Of a DNA stretch of 64,000 bases, positions 16,277-25,600 are shown piece by piece. The notes under the pieces were generated by a model. That model searched no databases and had not been told where the DNA came from. It saw only the letters and a program-made list of their open reading frames with translations. Numbering within the stretch: the first letter of the stretch is position 1; every line of letters begins with the position of its first letter. The DNA lies in the NCBI RefSeq assembly GCF_001429185.1, contig NZ_LMIW01000001.1, positions 419,641-483,640 of the forward strand. Reading direction: 5' to 3'. The stretch comes from Terrabacter sp. Root85 (GTDB lineage: Bacteria; Actinomycetota; Actinomycetes; Actinomycetales; Dermatophilaceae). The translations under genes were made by a program, and so were the position numbers.

Positions 16277-18637
16277 ATGAGCACCGGCAGCCTCACCTCC
16301 ACCGACCTGGACGAGCAGGACGTCGCCACGGCGGACGCCCGCGACGCGAGACCGGACGAGGCCTCCACCGAGGGCGTCACCGAGGGTGCGACCGAGTCGG
16401 CCGGCGAGTCGGCCAGCGAGTCGGCCGAGGTCAGCTCGTTCACGAGCACCGTCCCCAACCGGCGCATCCCGGCCCGCGCCCCGAACGGACGGTTCGTCGG
16501 CGCCGGAACGCAGGGCGACGACGAGGACGACCTGCCGGCAGACCGCTACCTCGAGCGCGAGCTGTCCTGGCTGCAGTTCAACGAGCGGGTGCTCCAGCTC
16601 GCCATGGACCCCGCCGTGCCGCTCCTCGAGCGCACCCGCTTCCTCGCGATCTTCGCCAACAACCTCGACGAGTACTTCATGGTCCGCGTCGCGGGCCTCA
16701 AGCGCCGCATCGCCACGGGGCTGGCCGTGCGCACCGCCGCCGGCCTCGAGCCGCGCGAGCTCATCGAGCGCATCGCCCGGCTCGCGCACGAGCTGATGCA
16801 GCAGCACGCCGGCGTCTTCCAGCACGACGTGCGGCCGTCGCTCGAGGAGCAGGGCATCACCGTCGTGCGCTGGGACGACCTCGACGAGGACGACCGCGAG
16901 CCCCTTCACTACTTCTTCGCCGAGCGCGTCTTCCCCGTGCTCACGCCGCTCGCCGTCGACCCGGCGCACCCGTTCCCCTACATCTCCGGACTGTCGCTCA
17001 ACCTCGCGGTGCTGCTCCAGAACCCCAAGACGGGCACCGAGCACTTCGCCCGCGTCAAGGTGCCGCCGAGCCTGCCGCGCTTCATCCTCGTCGAGGAGGA
17101 CCTCGACGCCGACGTGGTGCGCAAGCGCTTCGTGCCGCTCGAGGACGTCATCGCGAGCCACCTCGACCAGCTCTTCCCCGGGATGCTCGTGCAGGAGCAC
17201 TTCAGCTTCCGCGTCACGCGCAACGAGGACCTCGAGGTGGAGGAGGACGACGCCGAGAACCTCCTCACCGCCCTCGAGAAGGAGCTGACCCGGCGCCGCT
17301 TCGGTCCGCCCATCCGGCTCGAGGTCGAGGACGACATCGACCCCAAGGTCCTCGACATGCTCGCCCGCGAGCTCCAGATCAGCGACCGCGAGATCTACCG
17401 CCTGCCGACGCCGCTCGACCTGCGCGGCCTCTTCACCATCGCCGACGTCGACCGCAGCGACCTCGAGTTCCCGAAGTTCTTCCCGCGCACCCACCCGGAC
17501 TTCGCACCGACCGAGAGTGCGAAGGCGATCGACCTGCTCACCGCCGTGCGCCAGAAGGACGTGCTCGTCCAGCACCCCTACAACTCGTTCTCGACATCGG
17601 TGCAGGCCTTCATCGAGCAGGCCGCGAACGACCCGAAGGTCCTCGCGATCAAGCAGACGCTCTACCGCACCTCGGGTGACTCCCCGATCATCGACGCCCT
17701 CATCGACGCCGCCGAGGCCGGCAAGCAGGTCCTCGCCGTCGTCGAGATCAAGGCCCGCTTCGACGAGGTCAACAACATCTCGTGGGCCCGTCAGCTCGAG
17801 CAGGCTGGTGTCCACGTCGTCTACGGCGTCGTCGGCCTCAAGACCCACGCGAAGCTGTGCCTCGTCGTGCGCCAGGAGTCCGAGGGGCTCGTGCGCTACT
17901 GCCACATCGGCACCGGCAACTACAACCCGAAGACGGCCCGCGTCTACGAGGACTTCGGCCTCTTCACCACCGACCCCCAGGTCGGCGAGGACCTCTCGCG
18001 CCTCTTCAACCTCCTCTCGGGCTTCGCGCCCCGGAGCAAGTTCAAGCGACTCCTCGTCGCGCCGCGGTCGGTGCGCTCGGGCCTCATCGACCTCGTCGAC
18101 GAGGAGATCGAGCTGCACCAGTCGCGCCGCGACGGCGCGCCGGACGGCCGGATCGTCATCAAGGCCAACTCGATCGTCGACGAGGCACTCATCGACGCGC
18201 TCTACCGGGCGAGCATCGCCGGGGTCAGGGTCGACATCTGGGTGCGCGGCATCTGCGCGCTGCGTCCCGGCGTCGAGGGCCTGTCCGAGAACATCCGGGT
18301 GCGCTCCATCCTCGGCCGCTTCCTCGAGCACTCGCGCGTCTTCTGGTTCGAACACGGGGGCGACCCGCAGGTCTACATCGGCAGCGCCGACATGATGCAC
18401 CGCAACCTCGACCGCCGCGTCGAGGCACTCGTGCGCATCGTCGAGCCGAGCCACGTCGTCGAGCTCGCCGACCTCATCGACCTCGCCTTCGCCGAGACCA
18501 CCTCGCGCTGGGACCTCGGCTCCGACGGCCGCTGGGTGCGCCACCACCTGTCCGAGTCCGGCGAGCCGCTCGACGACCTCCAGGAGAGGCTCATCGAGCG
18601 CCACGACAAGCGCCGCCGCAAGGCCCGCCGCCGCTGA
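16277..18637 (+). CDS. ppk: polyphosphate kinase 1
   Basis: Reversibly polymerises the terminal phosphate of ATP into polyphosphate. The 786-residue protein has an extra, acidic, low-complexity N-terminus of about 85 residues (repeated ESA/TEG units) before the PPK1 N domain ([13 protein letters not shown]). The H and PLD-like C domains follow. The phosphorylated histidine is in [10 protein letters not shown] near residue 525, and [15 protein letters not shown] near 545 belongs to the second catalytic segment. CACGAT six bases before the ATG suggests a leaderless message. A PHO-box-like pair overlaps the expected -35. ppk followed by a MutT1-type gene matches the mycobacterial arrangement, except that a minus-strand NTF2-like gene is inserted here. 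Confidence 0.95.
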   Translation: MSTGSLTSTDLDEQDVATADARDARPDEASTEGVTEGATESAGESASESAEVSSFTSTVPNRRIPARAPNGRFVGAGTQGDDEDDLPADRYLERELSWLQFNERVLQLAMDPAVPLLERTRFLAIFANNLDEYFMVRVAGLKRRIATGLAVRTAAGLEPRELIERIARLAHELMQQHAGVFQHDVRPSLEEQGITVVRWDDLDEDDREPLHYFFAERVFPVLTPLAVDPAHPFPYISGLSLNLAVLLQNPKTGTEHFARVKVPPSLPRFILVEEDLDADVVRKRFVPLEDVIASHLDQLFPGMLVQEHFSFRVTRNEDLEVEEDDAENLLTALEKELTRRRFGPPIRLEVEDDIDPKVLDMLARELQISDREIYRLPTPLDLRGLFTIADVDRSDLEFPKFFPRTHPDFAPTESAKAIDLLTAVRQKDVLVQHPYNSFSTSVQAFIEQAANDPKVLAIKQTLYRTSGDSPIIDALIDAAEAGKQVLAVVEIKARFDEVNNISWARQLEQAGVHVVYGVVGLKTHAKLCLVVRQESEGLVRYCHIGTGNYNPKTARVYEDFGLFTTDPQVGEDLSRLFNLLSGFAPRSKFKRLLVAPRSVRSGLIDLVDEEIELHQSRRDGAPDGRIVIKANSIVDEALIDALYRASIAGVRVDIWVRGICALRPGVEGLSENIRVRSILGRFLEHSRVFWFEHGGDPQVYIGSADMMHRNLDRRVEALVRIVEPSHVVELADLIDLAFAETTSRWDLGSDGRWVRHHLSESGEPLDDLQERLIERHDKRRRKARRR

Positions 18638-18714
18638 GCACCTCTGGCTCGACGGCTCGACGGCGCGACGGCTCGGGAGTCAGCCCGCGTGGCTGTGCAG
18701 ATCCGGCGCGCCGC

Positions 18715-19113
18715 TCAGCCGGTCACGGTGTCACCGTGGCGATGGGCGACGCGCCACTGGCCGTCCTCGAGTCGGTACACCTGTGTCGCTCGCAGGGTGT
18801 ATGTCCGCGGCTGCCCGTCGACGGAGGCCGACGTGTGCTCGAAGCCTGCGGTGTAGGCCATGTCGCCCGTCACGTCGTGTGCGACGAGCTCGAACGCGTA
18901 CGACGTGCAGTCGGAGAACGACCTGCCGAGCGAGGCAAACAGCTCGTCGAGCTCTTGCTGCCCCCGTGCATTCCCCCAGGCACCGAGCACGCTCACCGGC
19001 TCTCGGCGCGACCACAGCGCCCGTCTGGGCGTGGGGTCGCCGTGGTGCAGGGCCACCTCGGCGTCGTACAGCTCGGTCTTCACCCACGTCAGAAAGTCGT
19101 CGTCGTCGCTCAT
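18715..19113 (-). CDS. SnoaL/NTF2-like (DUF4440-type) protein
   Basis: A 132-residue alpha+beta-barrel protein with the cone-shaped NTF2/SnoaL fold. Helical TWVKTELYDAEVALHHGD is followed by strands such as ELVAHDVTGDMAYTAGFEH and RATQVYRLEDGQWRVAHRHGD. Such stand-alone proteins include isomerases, hydrolases and non-catalytic binding proteins, and no active-site set is decisive here. It lies between ppk and the Nudix gene on the opposite strand, interrupting an otherwise conserved pair. The 77-bp gap to ppk has no hairpin. Confidence 0.75.
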   Translation of the reverse strand: MSDDDDFLTWVKTELYDAEVALHHGDPTPRRALWSRREPVSVLGAWGNARGQQELDELFASLGRSFSDCTSYAFELVAHDVTGDMAYTAGFEHTSASVDGQPRTYTLRATQVYRLEDGQWRVAHRHGDTVTG

Positions 19114-19248
19114 CCATCCATGATGCGCCGGCCGCGCGCCAGGGCGCCGCGCCTTGTCCGCCTCAAGGACCTGCTGGGCCGACGCGCGTACGGGCGGGTT
19201 GTGGCGCTCGGGGCGCCCAGCGCCCCGGCATCAGGCAGACTGGCGCGC

Positions 19249-20196
19249 GTGGCCTCAGTGATCCCCGCCGCCGGCACGCTGCCCTGGCGGCGTCGCGACG
19301 GACGTCTCGAGGTCGCCCTCGTGCATCGCCCGAAGTACGACGACTGGTCCTGGGCCAAGGGCAAGCTCGACCCCGGCGAGCATCCCTGCGTCGCGGCGGC
19401 CCGCGAGACCCTCGAGGAGACCGGACTCGTCGTGCGCCTCGGCGTCCCGCTGCCCTCGGCCGAGTATCCCGTCCTCGACCCGACCGGCGGCCCGGCCACG
19501 AAGCAGGTGCACTACTGGTCGGCCCGCGTCACCGGCGGCACCGGCGCGCTCGAGCACGAGATCGACGAGGTCGCCTGGGTCGATGTGCGCACGGCACACG
19601 ACCGGCTCGACTACGCCCGCGACCGTGAGCAGCTGCTCGCCCTCGTGCGCGCCGAGCGTGCCGACGAGCTGCGCACGTGGCCGCTCGTGTTCGTCCGGCA
19701 CGCCAAGGCGACACCGCGGGGCAAGTGGCAGGGCGACGACCGGCGACGGCCGCTCGACGCCGTGGGGCGCGCCCAGGCGGGCACCGTCGCCGCCGTGCTC
19801 GGGGCCTACGGCGTCACCCGTGTCGTCTCGTCGTCGTCCGCGCGCTGCGTCTCGACCGTCGAGCCGTATGCCGCCGGGCGGGGACTGCGCCTGCGCACCC
19901 GTGACGTACTGTCCGAGGAGGGCTTCGCGGAGAGCCAGGTCGGGGCCGTCGGCCAGGTGCAGCGTCTGCTCGAGCGCGGTGACCCGGCCGCGCTCTGCAG
20001 CCACGGGCCCGTGCTGCCGACCCTCCTGGGCCTGCTCCACACCCGAGTCGCGCACTCCCTGGAGCACGTCGGCGTCGCGGAGCTGCTGCACGCCGCGGCG
20101 GAGGAGGCCATGCACAAGGGCGAGGTGCTCGTCTGCCACCTCGTCGGGCGAGGAGAGGACGCGCGCGTCGTCGACGTCGAGCGCATCGACACCTGA
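19249..20196 (+). CDS. mutT1: MutT1-like Nudix hydrolase fused to a histidine phosphatase domain
   Basis: A 315-residue two-domain protein. An N-terminal Nudix domain (Nudix box starting GKLDPGEHP and ending ARETLEETG, about residues 38-60) is joined to a C-terminal histidine-phosphatase-like domain beginning VFVRHAKATPRGKW near residue 148. In mycobacterial MutT1 this architecture hydrolyses 8-oxo-(d)GTP and diadenosine polyphosphates. The GTG start has CAGACT seven bases upstream and no ribosome site. The open frame runs far upstream through ppk but is not coding there. It sits after ppk as in mycobacteria. Confidence 0.9.
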   Translation: MASVIPAAGTLPWRRRDGRLEVALVHRPKYDDWSWAKGKLDPGEHPCVAAARETLEETGLVVRLGVPLPSAEYPVLDPTGGPATKQVHYWSARVTGGTGALEHEIDEVAWVDVRTAHDRLDYARDREQLLALVRAERADELRTWPLVFVRHAKATPRGKWQGDDRRRPLDAVGRAQAGTVAAVLGAYGVTRVVSSSSARCVSTVEPYAAGRGLRLRTRDVLSEEGFAESQVGAVGQVQRLLERGDPAALCSHGPVLPTLLGLLHTRVAHSLEHVGVAELLHAAAEEAMHKGEVLVCHLVGRGEDARVVDVERIDT

Positions 20197-20318
20197 CGCG
20201 CCGGCCGGAGCTCGGGACCCCTCTCGGCCCGTTTCGGGCCTGCCGAATCCTTCATCGTCGGTCGGCCCGGGCCGCCCCGCATCTCGAGCCGGCACCGCAC
20301 CCCAAGACGTCGCCCCGC

Positions 20319-20372
20319 GTTCACCCTGCGTTAACCGCACGTGGACGACTCGTCATCCGGCCCACCTATGTT
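20319..20372 (+). promoter_or_regulatory. PHO-box-like array and -10 of pstSCAB
   Basis: Four consecutive 11-bp units are present: GTTCACCCTGC, GTTAACCGCAC, GTGGACGACTC and GTCATCCGGCC. The first two match the actinobacterial PhoP box best. The array ends 4 bp before TATGTT, a good -10, about 80 bp ahead of pstS. This is the expected structure of a phosphate-starvation promoter activated by PhoP/RegX3. Confidence 0.75.
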
Positions 20373-20455
20373 CGCGGTGGATCAACGTCCAGCAACGTCG
20401 CTCGGATCTGACCGAACGACCACCCAGGTACACCCCATCGAGAGGGATCACACTC

Positions 20456-21577
20456 GTGTCTGTTTCGCGTATCAGCGCTCTCGGCGCCATCGCCCTGTCC
20501 GGCGCTCTTGCGCTCTCGGCCTGCGCGTCCGAGAACAACGGCGCCACCCCCGGTGCCGGCTCGACCGCTGCTGGCTCGACCGCCGCCGGCGACTGCTTCA
20601 GCGGCGACCTCAAGGCCGAGGGCTCCTCGGCCCAGAAGAACGCCATCGACGAGGCCATCAAGGCGTACCAGACGGCCTGCGCCGACGCCAACATCGACTA
20701 CCAGCCCACCGGCTCCGGTGCCGGCATCAAGCAGTTCATCGCCAAGCAGGTCGACTTCGCCGGGTCCGACTCGGCGCTCAAGACCGAACCCAAGGACGGC
20801 AAGATCGAGGCCGACGACGCCAAGGCGTCCTGCGGCACCGAGGCCTGGAACCTGCCCATGGTCACCGGCCCCATCGCGATCGCCTACAACGTCAAGGGCG
20901 TCGACAAGCTCGTGCTCAACGCCGAGGTGGCCGCGAAGATCTTCGACGGCAAGATCACGACCTGGAACGACCCGGCCATCGCCGCGCTCAACAAGGGCGT
21001 CACGCTTCCCGCGACGCCGATCAAGGTCTTCTTCCGCTCCGACGAGTCGGGCACGACCGAGAACTTCACGAAGTACCTCAAGGCCGCCGCTCCCGACGCC
21101 TGGTCCTACGAGACCGGCAAGAAGTGGACCGGCAAGGGCGAGGGCAAGGAGAAGTCGGCCGGTGTCGCCACCGCGACGAAGGGCCAGGACGGCGGCATCA
21201 CGTACGTCGAGCTCTCCTACGCCCAGCAGAACCAGCTCCCCATGGCCCAGATCGACACGGGTTCCGGTCCCGTCGAACTGACCGCCGAGTCGGCCGGCAA
21301 GACGATCGCCACGGCCAAGCAGACGGGCATGGGCAACAACCTCGCACTCAAGATCGACTACGCCACGAAGGAGGCCGGGGCCTACCCGATCGTCCTCGTG
21401 ACCTACGAGATCGTCTGCTCGAAGTACGCCGACGCCGAGACGGGCAAGAAGGTCAAGAGCTTCCTCAAGACCTTCGCCTCGGACGAGGTCCAGAAGGGCC
21501 TCGAGGCCAAGGGCTACGCTCCGCTGCCGACCGAGGTCGCGACCAAGGTCCAGGCCGCGGTCGACGCGATCTCCTGA
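20456..21577 (+). CDS. pstS: phosphate-binding lipoprotein PstS
   Basis: Captures inorganic phosphate outside the membrane and delivers it to PstCA. The 373-residue precursor has a lipoprotein signal peptide with lipobox LSAC (Cys23). Then come the phosphate-loop signatures GSGAGIKQF, FAGSDSALK and RSDESGTTENF of the periplasmic-binding fold. AGAGGG precedes the GTG start at suitable distance; the upstream frame is non-coding. A G+C-rich hairpin follows the stop, a common device to make PstS more abundant than the permease subunits. Confidence 0.95.
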   Translation: MSVSRISALGAIALSGALALSACASENNGATPGAGSTAAGSTAAGDCFSGDLKAEGSSAQKNAIDEAIKAYQTACADANIDYQPTGSGAGIKQFIAKQVDFAGSDSALKTEPKDGKIEADDAKASCGTEAWNLPMVTGPIAIAYNVKGVDKLVLNAEVAAKIFDGKITTWNDPAIAALNKGVTLPATPIKVFFRSDESGTTENFTKYLKAAAPDAWSYETGKKWTGKGEGKEKSAGVATATKGQDGGITYVELSYAQQNQLPMAQIDTGSGPVELTAESAGKTIATAKQTGMGNNLALKIDYATKEAGAYPIVLVTYEIVCSKYADAETGKKVKSFLKTFASDEVQKGLEAKGYAPLPTEVATKVQAAVDAIS

Positions 21578-21619
21578 ACCGCCTGACCCGGCCGGAGCGA
21601 TCCGGCAGGGTCGTCCACG

Positions 21620-21653
21620 CAGGGGTGGGCGCCACACTCGGCGCCCGCCCCTG
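21620..21653 (+). terminator. pstS-pstC intercistronic hairpin
   Basis: Fourteen-base-pair arms with one G-U pair around ACACTC lie in the 112-bp gap between pstS and pstC. It may attenuate transcription or protect the 3' end of the pstS message. A full terminator would separate pstCAB from its PHO box, so partial action is more likely. Confidence 0.6.
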
Positions 21654-21689
21654 TGCCAGTGCCCCGCAACCGAAGGAAGAGGCCTCCAC

Positions 21690-22697
21690 GTGTCGACAGT
21701 GACGGGTGCGTCCGCCGCGGACCAGACTCCCGGGCCCGACGGGCGCCGACCCCTGCAGGCAGACCAGGCCTCCACCGGTCGCGTCGGCGACCGGCTCTTC
21801 GGCGGAGCCGCCACCGTCTCCGGCGTCCTCGTCATCGTCCTCGTGTCCCTCATCGCGATCTTCCTCATCGTCCAGGCCGTGCCTGCGCTGATGGACAACT
21901 CGGCGAACTTCTTCACGAGCCGCGTCTGGGCGCCGGGTGGTGATCAGCCCGCCTTCGGCATCCTCGAGTTCCTCTGGACGACGGTGACCGCCTCGACGAT
22001 CGCCATGGCACTGTCGGTCCCCGTCGGCGTCGCGGTCGCGCTCTTCCTGACGCAGTACGCCCCGTCGTGGATGCGGCGGCCCGCAGCGGGCCTCGTCGAC
22101 CTGCTCGCCGCCGTGCCCTCGATCGTCTACGGCCTCTGGGGCCTCATCGCCTTCGCGCCCGTGTTCAAGCCGGTGCAGTCCTTCATCCAGGACAAGCTCG
22201 GCTGGTTCCCGCTCTTCGCGCCGACCGGCATCAGCGGCGGGACCATCTGCTTCATCGGCGTCGTCCTCGCCATCATGGTCCTGCCCATCGTCACGGCGCT
22301 CTCGCGCGAGGTCTTCGACCAGACGCCGACGGCCCACAAGGAGGGCGCTCTCGCGCTGGGCGCGACCCAGTGGGAGATGATCCGCACAGCCGTGCTGCCC
22401 TTCGGCCGACCCGGCGTCATCTCCGCGTCGATGCTGGCCCTGGGCCGAGCCCTCGGCGAGACGATCGCCGTCACGTTCCTCGTGTCGGCCCTCGCCGACG
22501 GCAACCCGTGGTCGTGGTCGCTCTTCAACGGCGGCGAGACCTTCGCGTCGAAGATCGCGAACAACGCCTCGGAGTTCAGCAACCCGAACAAGACCGGTGC
22601 CTACATCGCCGCCGGGCTCGTCCTCTTCGTGCTGACCTTCGTCGTCAACAGCATCGCCCGCGTGGTCATCGAGCGCAGGAAGGCCTTCACCGAATGA
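21690..22697 (+). CDS. pstC: phosphate ABC transporter permease PstC
   Basis: One of the two membrane subunits of the high-affinity phosphate importer. It has 335 residues with a hydrophilic N-terminus and six predicted membrane spans (VLVIVLVSLIAIFLIVQAVP is the first). The cytoplasmic EAA-type loop, LALGATQWEMIRTAVLPFGRPG, contacts PstB. The GTG start follows GAAGGAAGAGG. Its TGA overlaps the ATG of pstA (ATGA), so the two are translationally coupled. Confidence 0.95.
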   Translation: MSTVTGASAADQTPGPDGRRPLQADQASTGRVGDRLFGGAATVSGVLVIVLVSLIAIFLIVQAVPALMDNSANFFTSRVWAPGGDQPAFGILEFLWTTVTASTIAMALSVPVGVAVALFLTQYAPSWMRRPAAGLVDLLAAVPSIVYGLWGLIAFAPVFKPVQSFIQDKLGWFPLFAPTGISGGTICFIGVVLAIMVLPIVTALSREVFDQTPTAHKEGALALGATQWEMIRTAVLPFGRPGVISASMLALGRALGETIAVTFLVSALADGNPWSWSLFNGGETFASKIANNASEFSNPNKTGAYIAAGLVLFVLTFVVNSIARVVIERRKAFTE

Positions 22698-23659
22698 GCA
22701 CCGCCACCGACCGCCGCGTCCCCGACGACCAGGTCGTCCCCGGGGAGACGTCGACGCCACCCGGCGGCCGTTCGGGCCGGGAGGCCCTGTCCGAGATGAG
22801 CAACCCCCACCGGGCTCGCGCCGTCAAGGACGTCGTCGCCAAGGTCGTCATGTGGGCCGCCTTCTTCCTCGCCATGGTCCCGCTCGTGTGGATCCTCGGC
22901 ACGGTCGTCGCCAAGGGCTTCCACATGCTCACGACGGCGACGTGGTGGACCGGCAACCAGCGCAACATCAACTCCGACGACTTCGGTGGCGGAGCGCGGC
23001 ACGCGATCGAGGGCACCCTCCAGATGGTCGGCTTCACCGCCCTCATCGCCGTGCCCATCGGCATCCTCACCGCCGTCTACCTCGTCGAGTACGGCCGCGG
23101 GCGCCTCGCCAAGGCGATCAGCTTCACGGTCGACATCCTCTCGGGCGTCCCGTCCATCGTCGCGGCGCTGTTCATCTACGCCGTGTGGGTGACCGCCTTC
23201 GGCTTCAGCCGCTCGGGGTTCGCCGCTGCGCTCGCGCTCGTGCTGCTCATGATCCCGGTCATCGTGCGGTCCACCGAGGAGATGCTCAAGCTCGTGCCCA
23301 ACGAGCTGCGGGAGGCGGCGTACGCCCTCGGCGTGCCCAAGTGGGCCACGGTCGTCAAGATCGTGCTGCGCACGGCGTTCTCCGGCATCGTCACCGGAGT
23401 GCTCCTCGGCATCGCCCGCGTCATGGGTGAGACGGCGCCACTGCTGATCCTCGCCCCGTACACGAAGAACTTCCAGCGCGACCTGTTCAACGGCAACTTC
23501 CCGACGCTGCCGATGATGATCAACCAGGACCGCGGCGACTTCGCGCTCGCGACCGCGGCCGAGCGGATGTGGGGCGCGGCCCTCACGCTCATCCTGCTCG
23601 TCCTGCTCCTCAACGTCATCGGCCGTGTCATTGCGCACTTCGGCGCCGTCAAGAAGTAA
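22694..23659 (+). CDS. pstA: phosphate ABC transporter permease PstA
   Basis: Second membrane subunit of the Pst importer, 321 residues with six predicted spans. The coupling loop reads YALGVPKWATVVKIVLRTAFSG. A hydrophilic N-terminus of about 50 residues precedes the first span. It overlaps pstC by four bases and is followed after 20 bp by pstB. Confidence 0.95.
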   Translation: MSTATDRRVPDDQVVPGETSTPPGGRSGREALSEMSNPHRARAVKDVVAKVVMWAAFFLAMVPLVWILGTVVAKGFHMLTTATWWTGNQRNINSDDFGGGARHAIEGTLQMVGFTALIAVPIGILTAVYLVEYGRGRLAKAISFTVDILSGVPSIVAALFIYAVWVTAFGFSRSGFAAALALVLLMIPVIVRSTEEMLKLVPNELREAAYALGVPKWATVVKIVLRTAFSGIVTGVLLGIARVMGETAPLLILAPYTKNFQRDLFNGNFPTLPMMINQDRGDFALATAAERMWGAALTLILLVLLLNVIGRVIAHFGAVKK

Positions 23660-23679
23660 GAGAAAGCGATACCTGAACG

Positions 23680-24456
23680 ATGGCTAAGCGAATCGACGTC
23701 ACCGACCTCAACGTCTACTACGGCTCCTTCAAGGCCGTCGAGGGCGTCTCGATGACGGTCGAGCCCCGTTCCGTCACGGCCTTCATCGGGCCGTCCGGCT
23801 GCGGCAAGTCGACCTTCCTGCGCACCCTCAACCGGATGCACGAGGTGATCCCCGGCGGTCGCGTCGAGGGCAAGGTCATGCTCGACGACCAGGACCTCTA
23901 CGCCAGCTCGATGGACCCCGTGACCGTGCGGCGCACGGTCGGCATGGTCTTCCAGCGGCCGAACCCCTTCCCGACGATGTCGATCTACGACAACGTCGCG
24001 GCGGGCCTGCGGCTCAACGGTGTCAAGAACAAGAAGACCCTCGACGGCATCGTCGAGCAGTCGCTCAAGGGAGCGAACCTCTGGACCGAGGTCAAGGACC
24101 GCCTGAGCAAGCCGGGTGCCGGCCTCTCCGGAGGCCAGCAGCAGCGCCTGTGCATCGCCCGGGCGATCGCCGTGCAGCCGCAGGTGCTCCTCATGGACGA
24201 GCCGTGCTCGGCCCTCGACCCGATCTCGACGCTCGCCATCGAGGACCTCGTCAACGAGCTGAAGAACGACTTCACGATCGTCATCGTCACGCACAACATG
24301 CAGCAGGCGGCGCGCGTGTCCGACCGCACGGCCTTCTTCAACCTCAAGGCCACCGGGGAGCCGGGTCGGCTCGTCGAGATCGACGACACGACGCGGATCT
24401 TCAACAACCCGACCGAGCAGGCCACCGAGGACTACATCTCCGGCCGCTTCGGCTGA
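23680..24456 (+). CDS. pstB: phosphate ABC transporter ATPase PstB
   Basis: Energises PstCA. The 258-residue ATPase has Walker [10 protein letters not shown] (about residues 36-44), the signature LSGGQQQR (about 147-154), Walker [14 protein letters not shown] and the H-loop THNMQQA. The length is typical. The ribosome site is weak (GAGAAAG). A strong hairpin 45 bp downstream ends the operon. phoU is not adjacent. Confidence 0.96.
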   Translation: MAKRIDVTDLNVYYGSFKAVEGVSMTVEPRSVTAFIGPSGCGKSTFLRTLNRMHEVIPGGRVEGKVMLDDQDLYASSMDPVTVRRTVGMVFQRPNPFPTMSIYDNVAAGLRLNGVKNKKTLDGIVEQSLKGANLWTEVKDRLSKPGAGLSGGQQQRLCIARAIAVQPQVLLMDEPCSALDPISTLAIEDLVNELKNDFTIVIVTHNMQQAARVSDRTAFFNLKATGEPGRLVEIDDTTRIFNNPTEQATEDYISGRFG

Positions 24457-24501
24457 GCCGCGGGACCACCGGCCCGCTCAGTGGACCGGTCCACGCACGA
24501 G

Positions 24502-24536
24502 AGTGCCCACCTGACCGTCGAGGTCAGGTGGGCACT
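24502..24536. terminator. 15-bp-arm terminator between pstB and pit
   Basis: Perfect 15-bp arms around GTCGA lie between the convergent phosphate transporter operons. GTATGCC follows four bases to its right. Confidence 0.85.
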
Positions 24537-24542
24537 GTCGTA

Positions 24543-24578
24543 TGCCGTGGGCGCGGTCGTGTGCCGTGGGCGCGGTCG
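24543..24578. repeat. 19-bp-period tandem duplication
   Basis: Two exact copies of the 17-mer TGCCGTGGGCGCGGTCG sit 19 bp apart, next to the pstB terminator. The first copy overlaps GTATGCC. It looks like a simple local duplication. Confidence 0.65.
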
Positions 24579-24588
24579 CGCGCGGCGG

Positions 24589-25593
24589 TCAGCGGAAGAT
24601 CGAGCTGGCGTACCAGGCGAGGACGGCGACGAGACCGGCGCCGGGGAAGGTGAGCACCCACGCGCCGACGATGTTGCCGGCCACGCTCCACCGCACGGCC
24701 GAGAGACGCTTGGTCGCACCGACACCCATGATCGCCGAGGTGATGGTGTGCGTCGTCGAGATCGGGGCACCGAGTGCGAGACCCGCGACGTAGAGGATCG
24801 AGGCCGCCGTCGTCTCGGCCGCGAACCCCTGGGGCGGCGTGAGGTCGATGATGCGCCGCCCCAGCGTGCGCATGATGCGCCAGCCACCGGCATACGTGCC
24901 CGCGGAGATCACGAGGGCCGACAGCACGAGGACCCAGATCGGGACGGTGGTGCTGTTGTGGTAGCCAGAGATGTTGAGGGCGAGCAGCACGACACCGGCG
25001 GTCTTGGCGGCATCCTGGAGGCCGTGCCCGAAGGCCATCGCGGCAGCGGACGCGGTCTGCGCCAGACGGAAGCCGCGCGTGACCCGGCCCGGGTTGGCGT
25101 TGCGGAAGATCCAGAAGATGGCCGTCATGAAGAGGTAGCCGACGACGAGCCCGATGAGTGGTGAGGCGATCATCGGGATGATGACCTTCTCCCAGATGAC
25201 GGCCCACTTCACGGCGACGCCGGCCACGAGCGCGGCGCCAGCGAGACCGCCGATGAGGGCGTGCGACGAGGACGAGGGTAGGCCGAACCACCAGGTGAGC
25301 AGGTTCCAGCCGATGGCGCCGATGAGGGCTGCGGCGACGAGCCAGAGCCCGTCGACGCCCTCGGGCTGCTCGATGATGCCCGAGCCGATGGTCGCTGCCA
25401 CCTTGGAGCCGAAGAAGGCCCCGAAGAGGTTGGCGATGGCGGCCATGGCAAGCGCCACGCGAGGCGTCAGGGCCCGGGTCGAGACCGAGGTCGCGATCGC
25501 GTTGGCAGCGTCGTGGAAGCCGTTGGTGTAGTTGAAGCCCATGGCCAGTGCGATGACCGCAGCGACCCCGAGGACGGGGATGGTGGTGTCCAT
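24589..25593 (-). CDS. pit: low-affinity inorganic phosphate transporter (PiT family)
   Basis: A 334-residue, roughly ten-span permease with both PiT signature repeats: GFNYTNGFHDAANAIATSVSTRAL near the N-terminus and GAPISTTHTITSAIMGVGATKR near the C-terminus. It imports phosphate (or metal phosphate) driven by protons. It lies 7 bp downstream of the PhoU-like gene, the standard pit/DUF47 pair, and converges on pstB. Having Pst and Pit side by side gives high- and low-affinity uptake in one locus. Confidence 0.93.
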   Translation of the reverse strand: MDTTIPVLGVAAVIALAMGFNYTNGFHDAANAIATSVSTRALTPRVALAMAAIANLFGAFFGSKVAATIGSGIIEQPEGVDGLWLVAAALIGAIGWNLLTWWFGLPSSSSHALIGGLAGAALVAGVAVKWAVIWEKVIIPMIASPLIGLVVGYLFMTAIFWIFRNANPGRVTRGFRLAQTASAAAMAFGHGLQDAAKTAGVVLLALNISGYHNSTTVPIWVLVLSALVISAGTYAGGWRIMRTLGRRIIDLTPPQGFAAETTAASILYVAGLALGAPISTTHTITSAIMGVGATKRLSAVRWSVAGNIVGAWVLTFPGAGLVAVLAWYASSIFR

Positions 25594-25600
25594 CAGCGGG

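Noticed and set aside
16109-18604. An 831-codon minus-strand open frame opposite mshD and ppk
   Set aside because: Its Asp/Val/Glu/Leu/Arg-rich composition is the usual antisense shadow. ppk on the plus strand has complete catalytic motifs.
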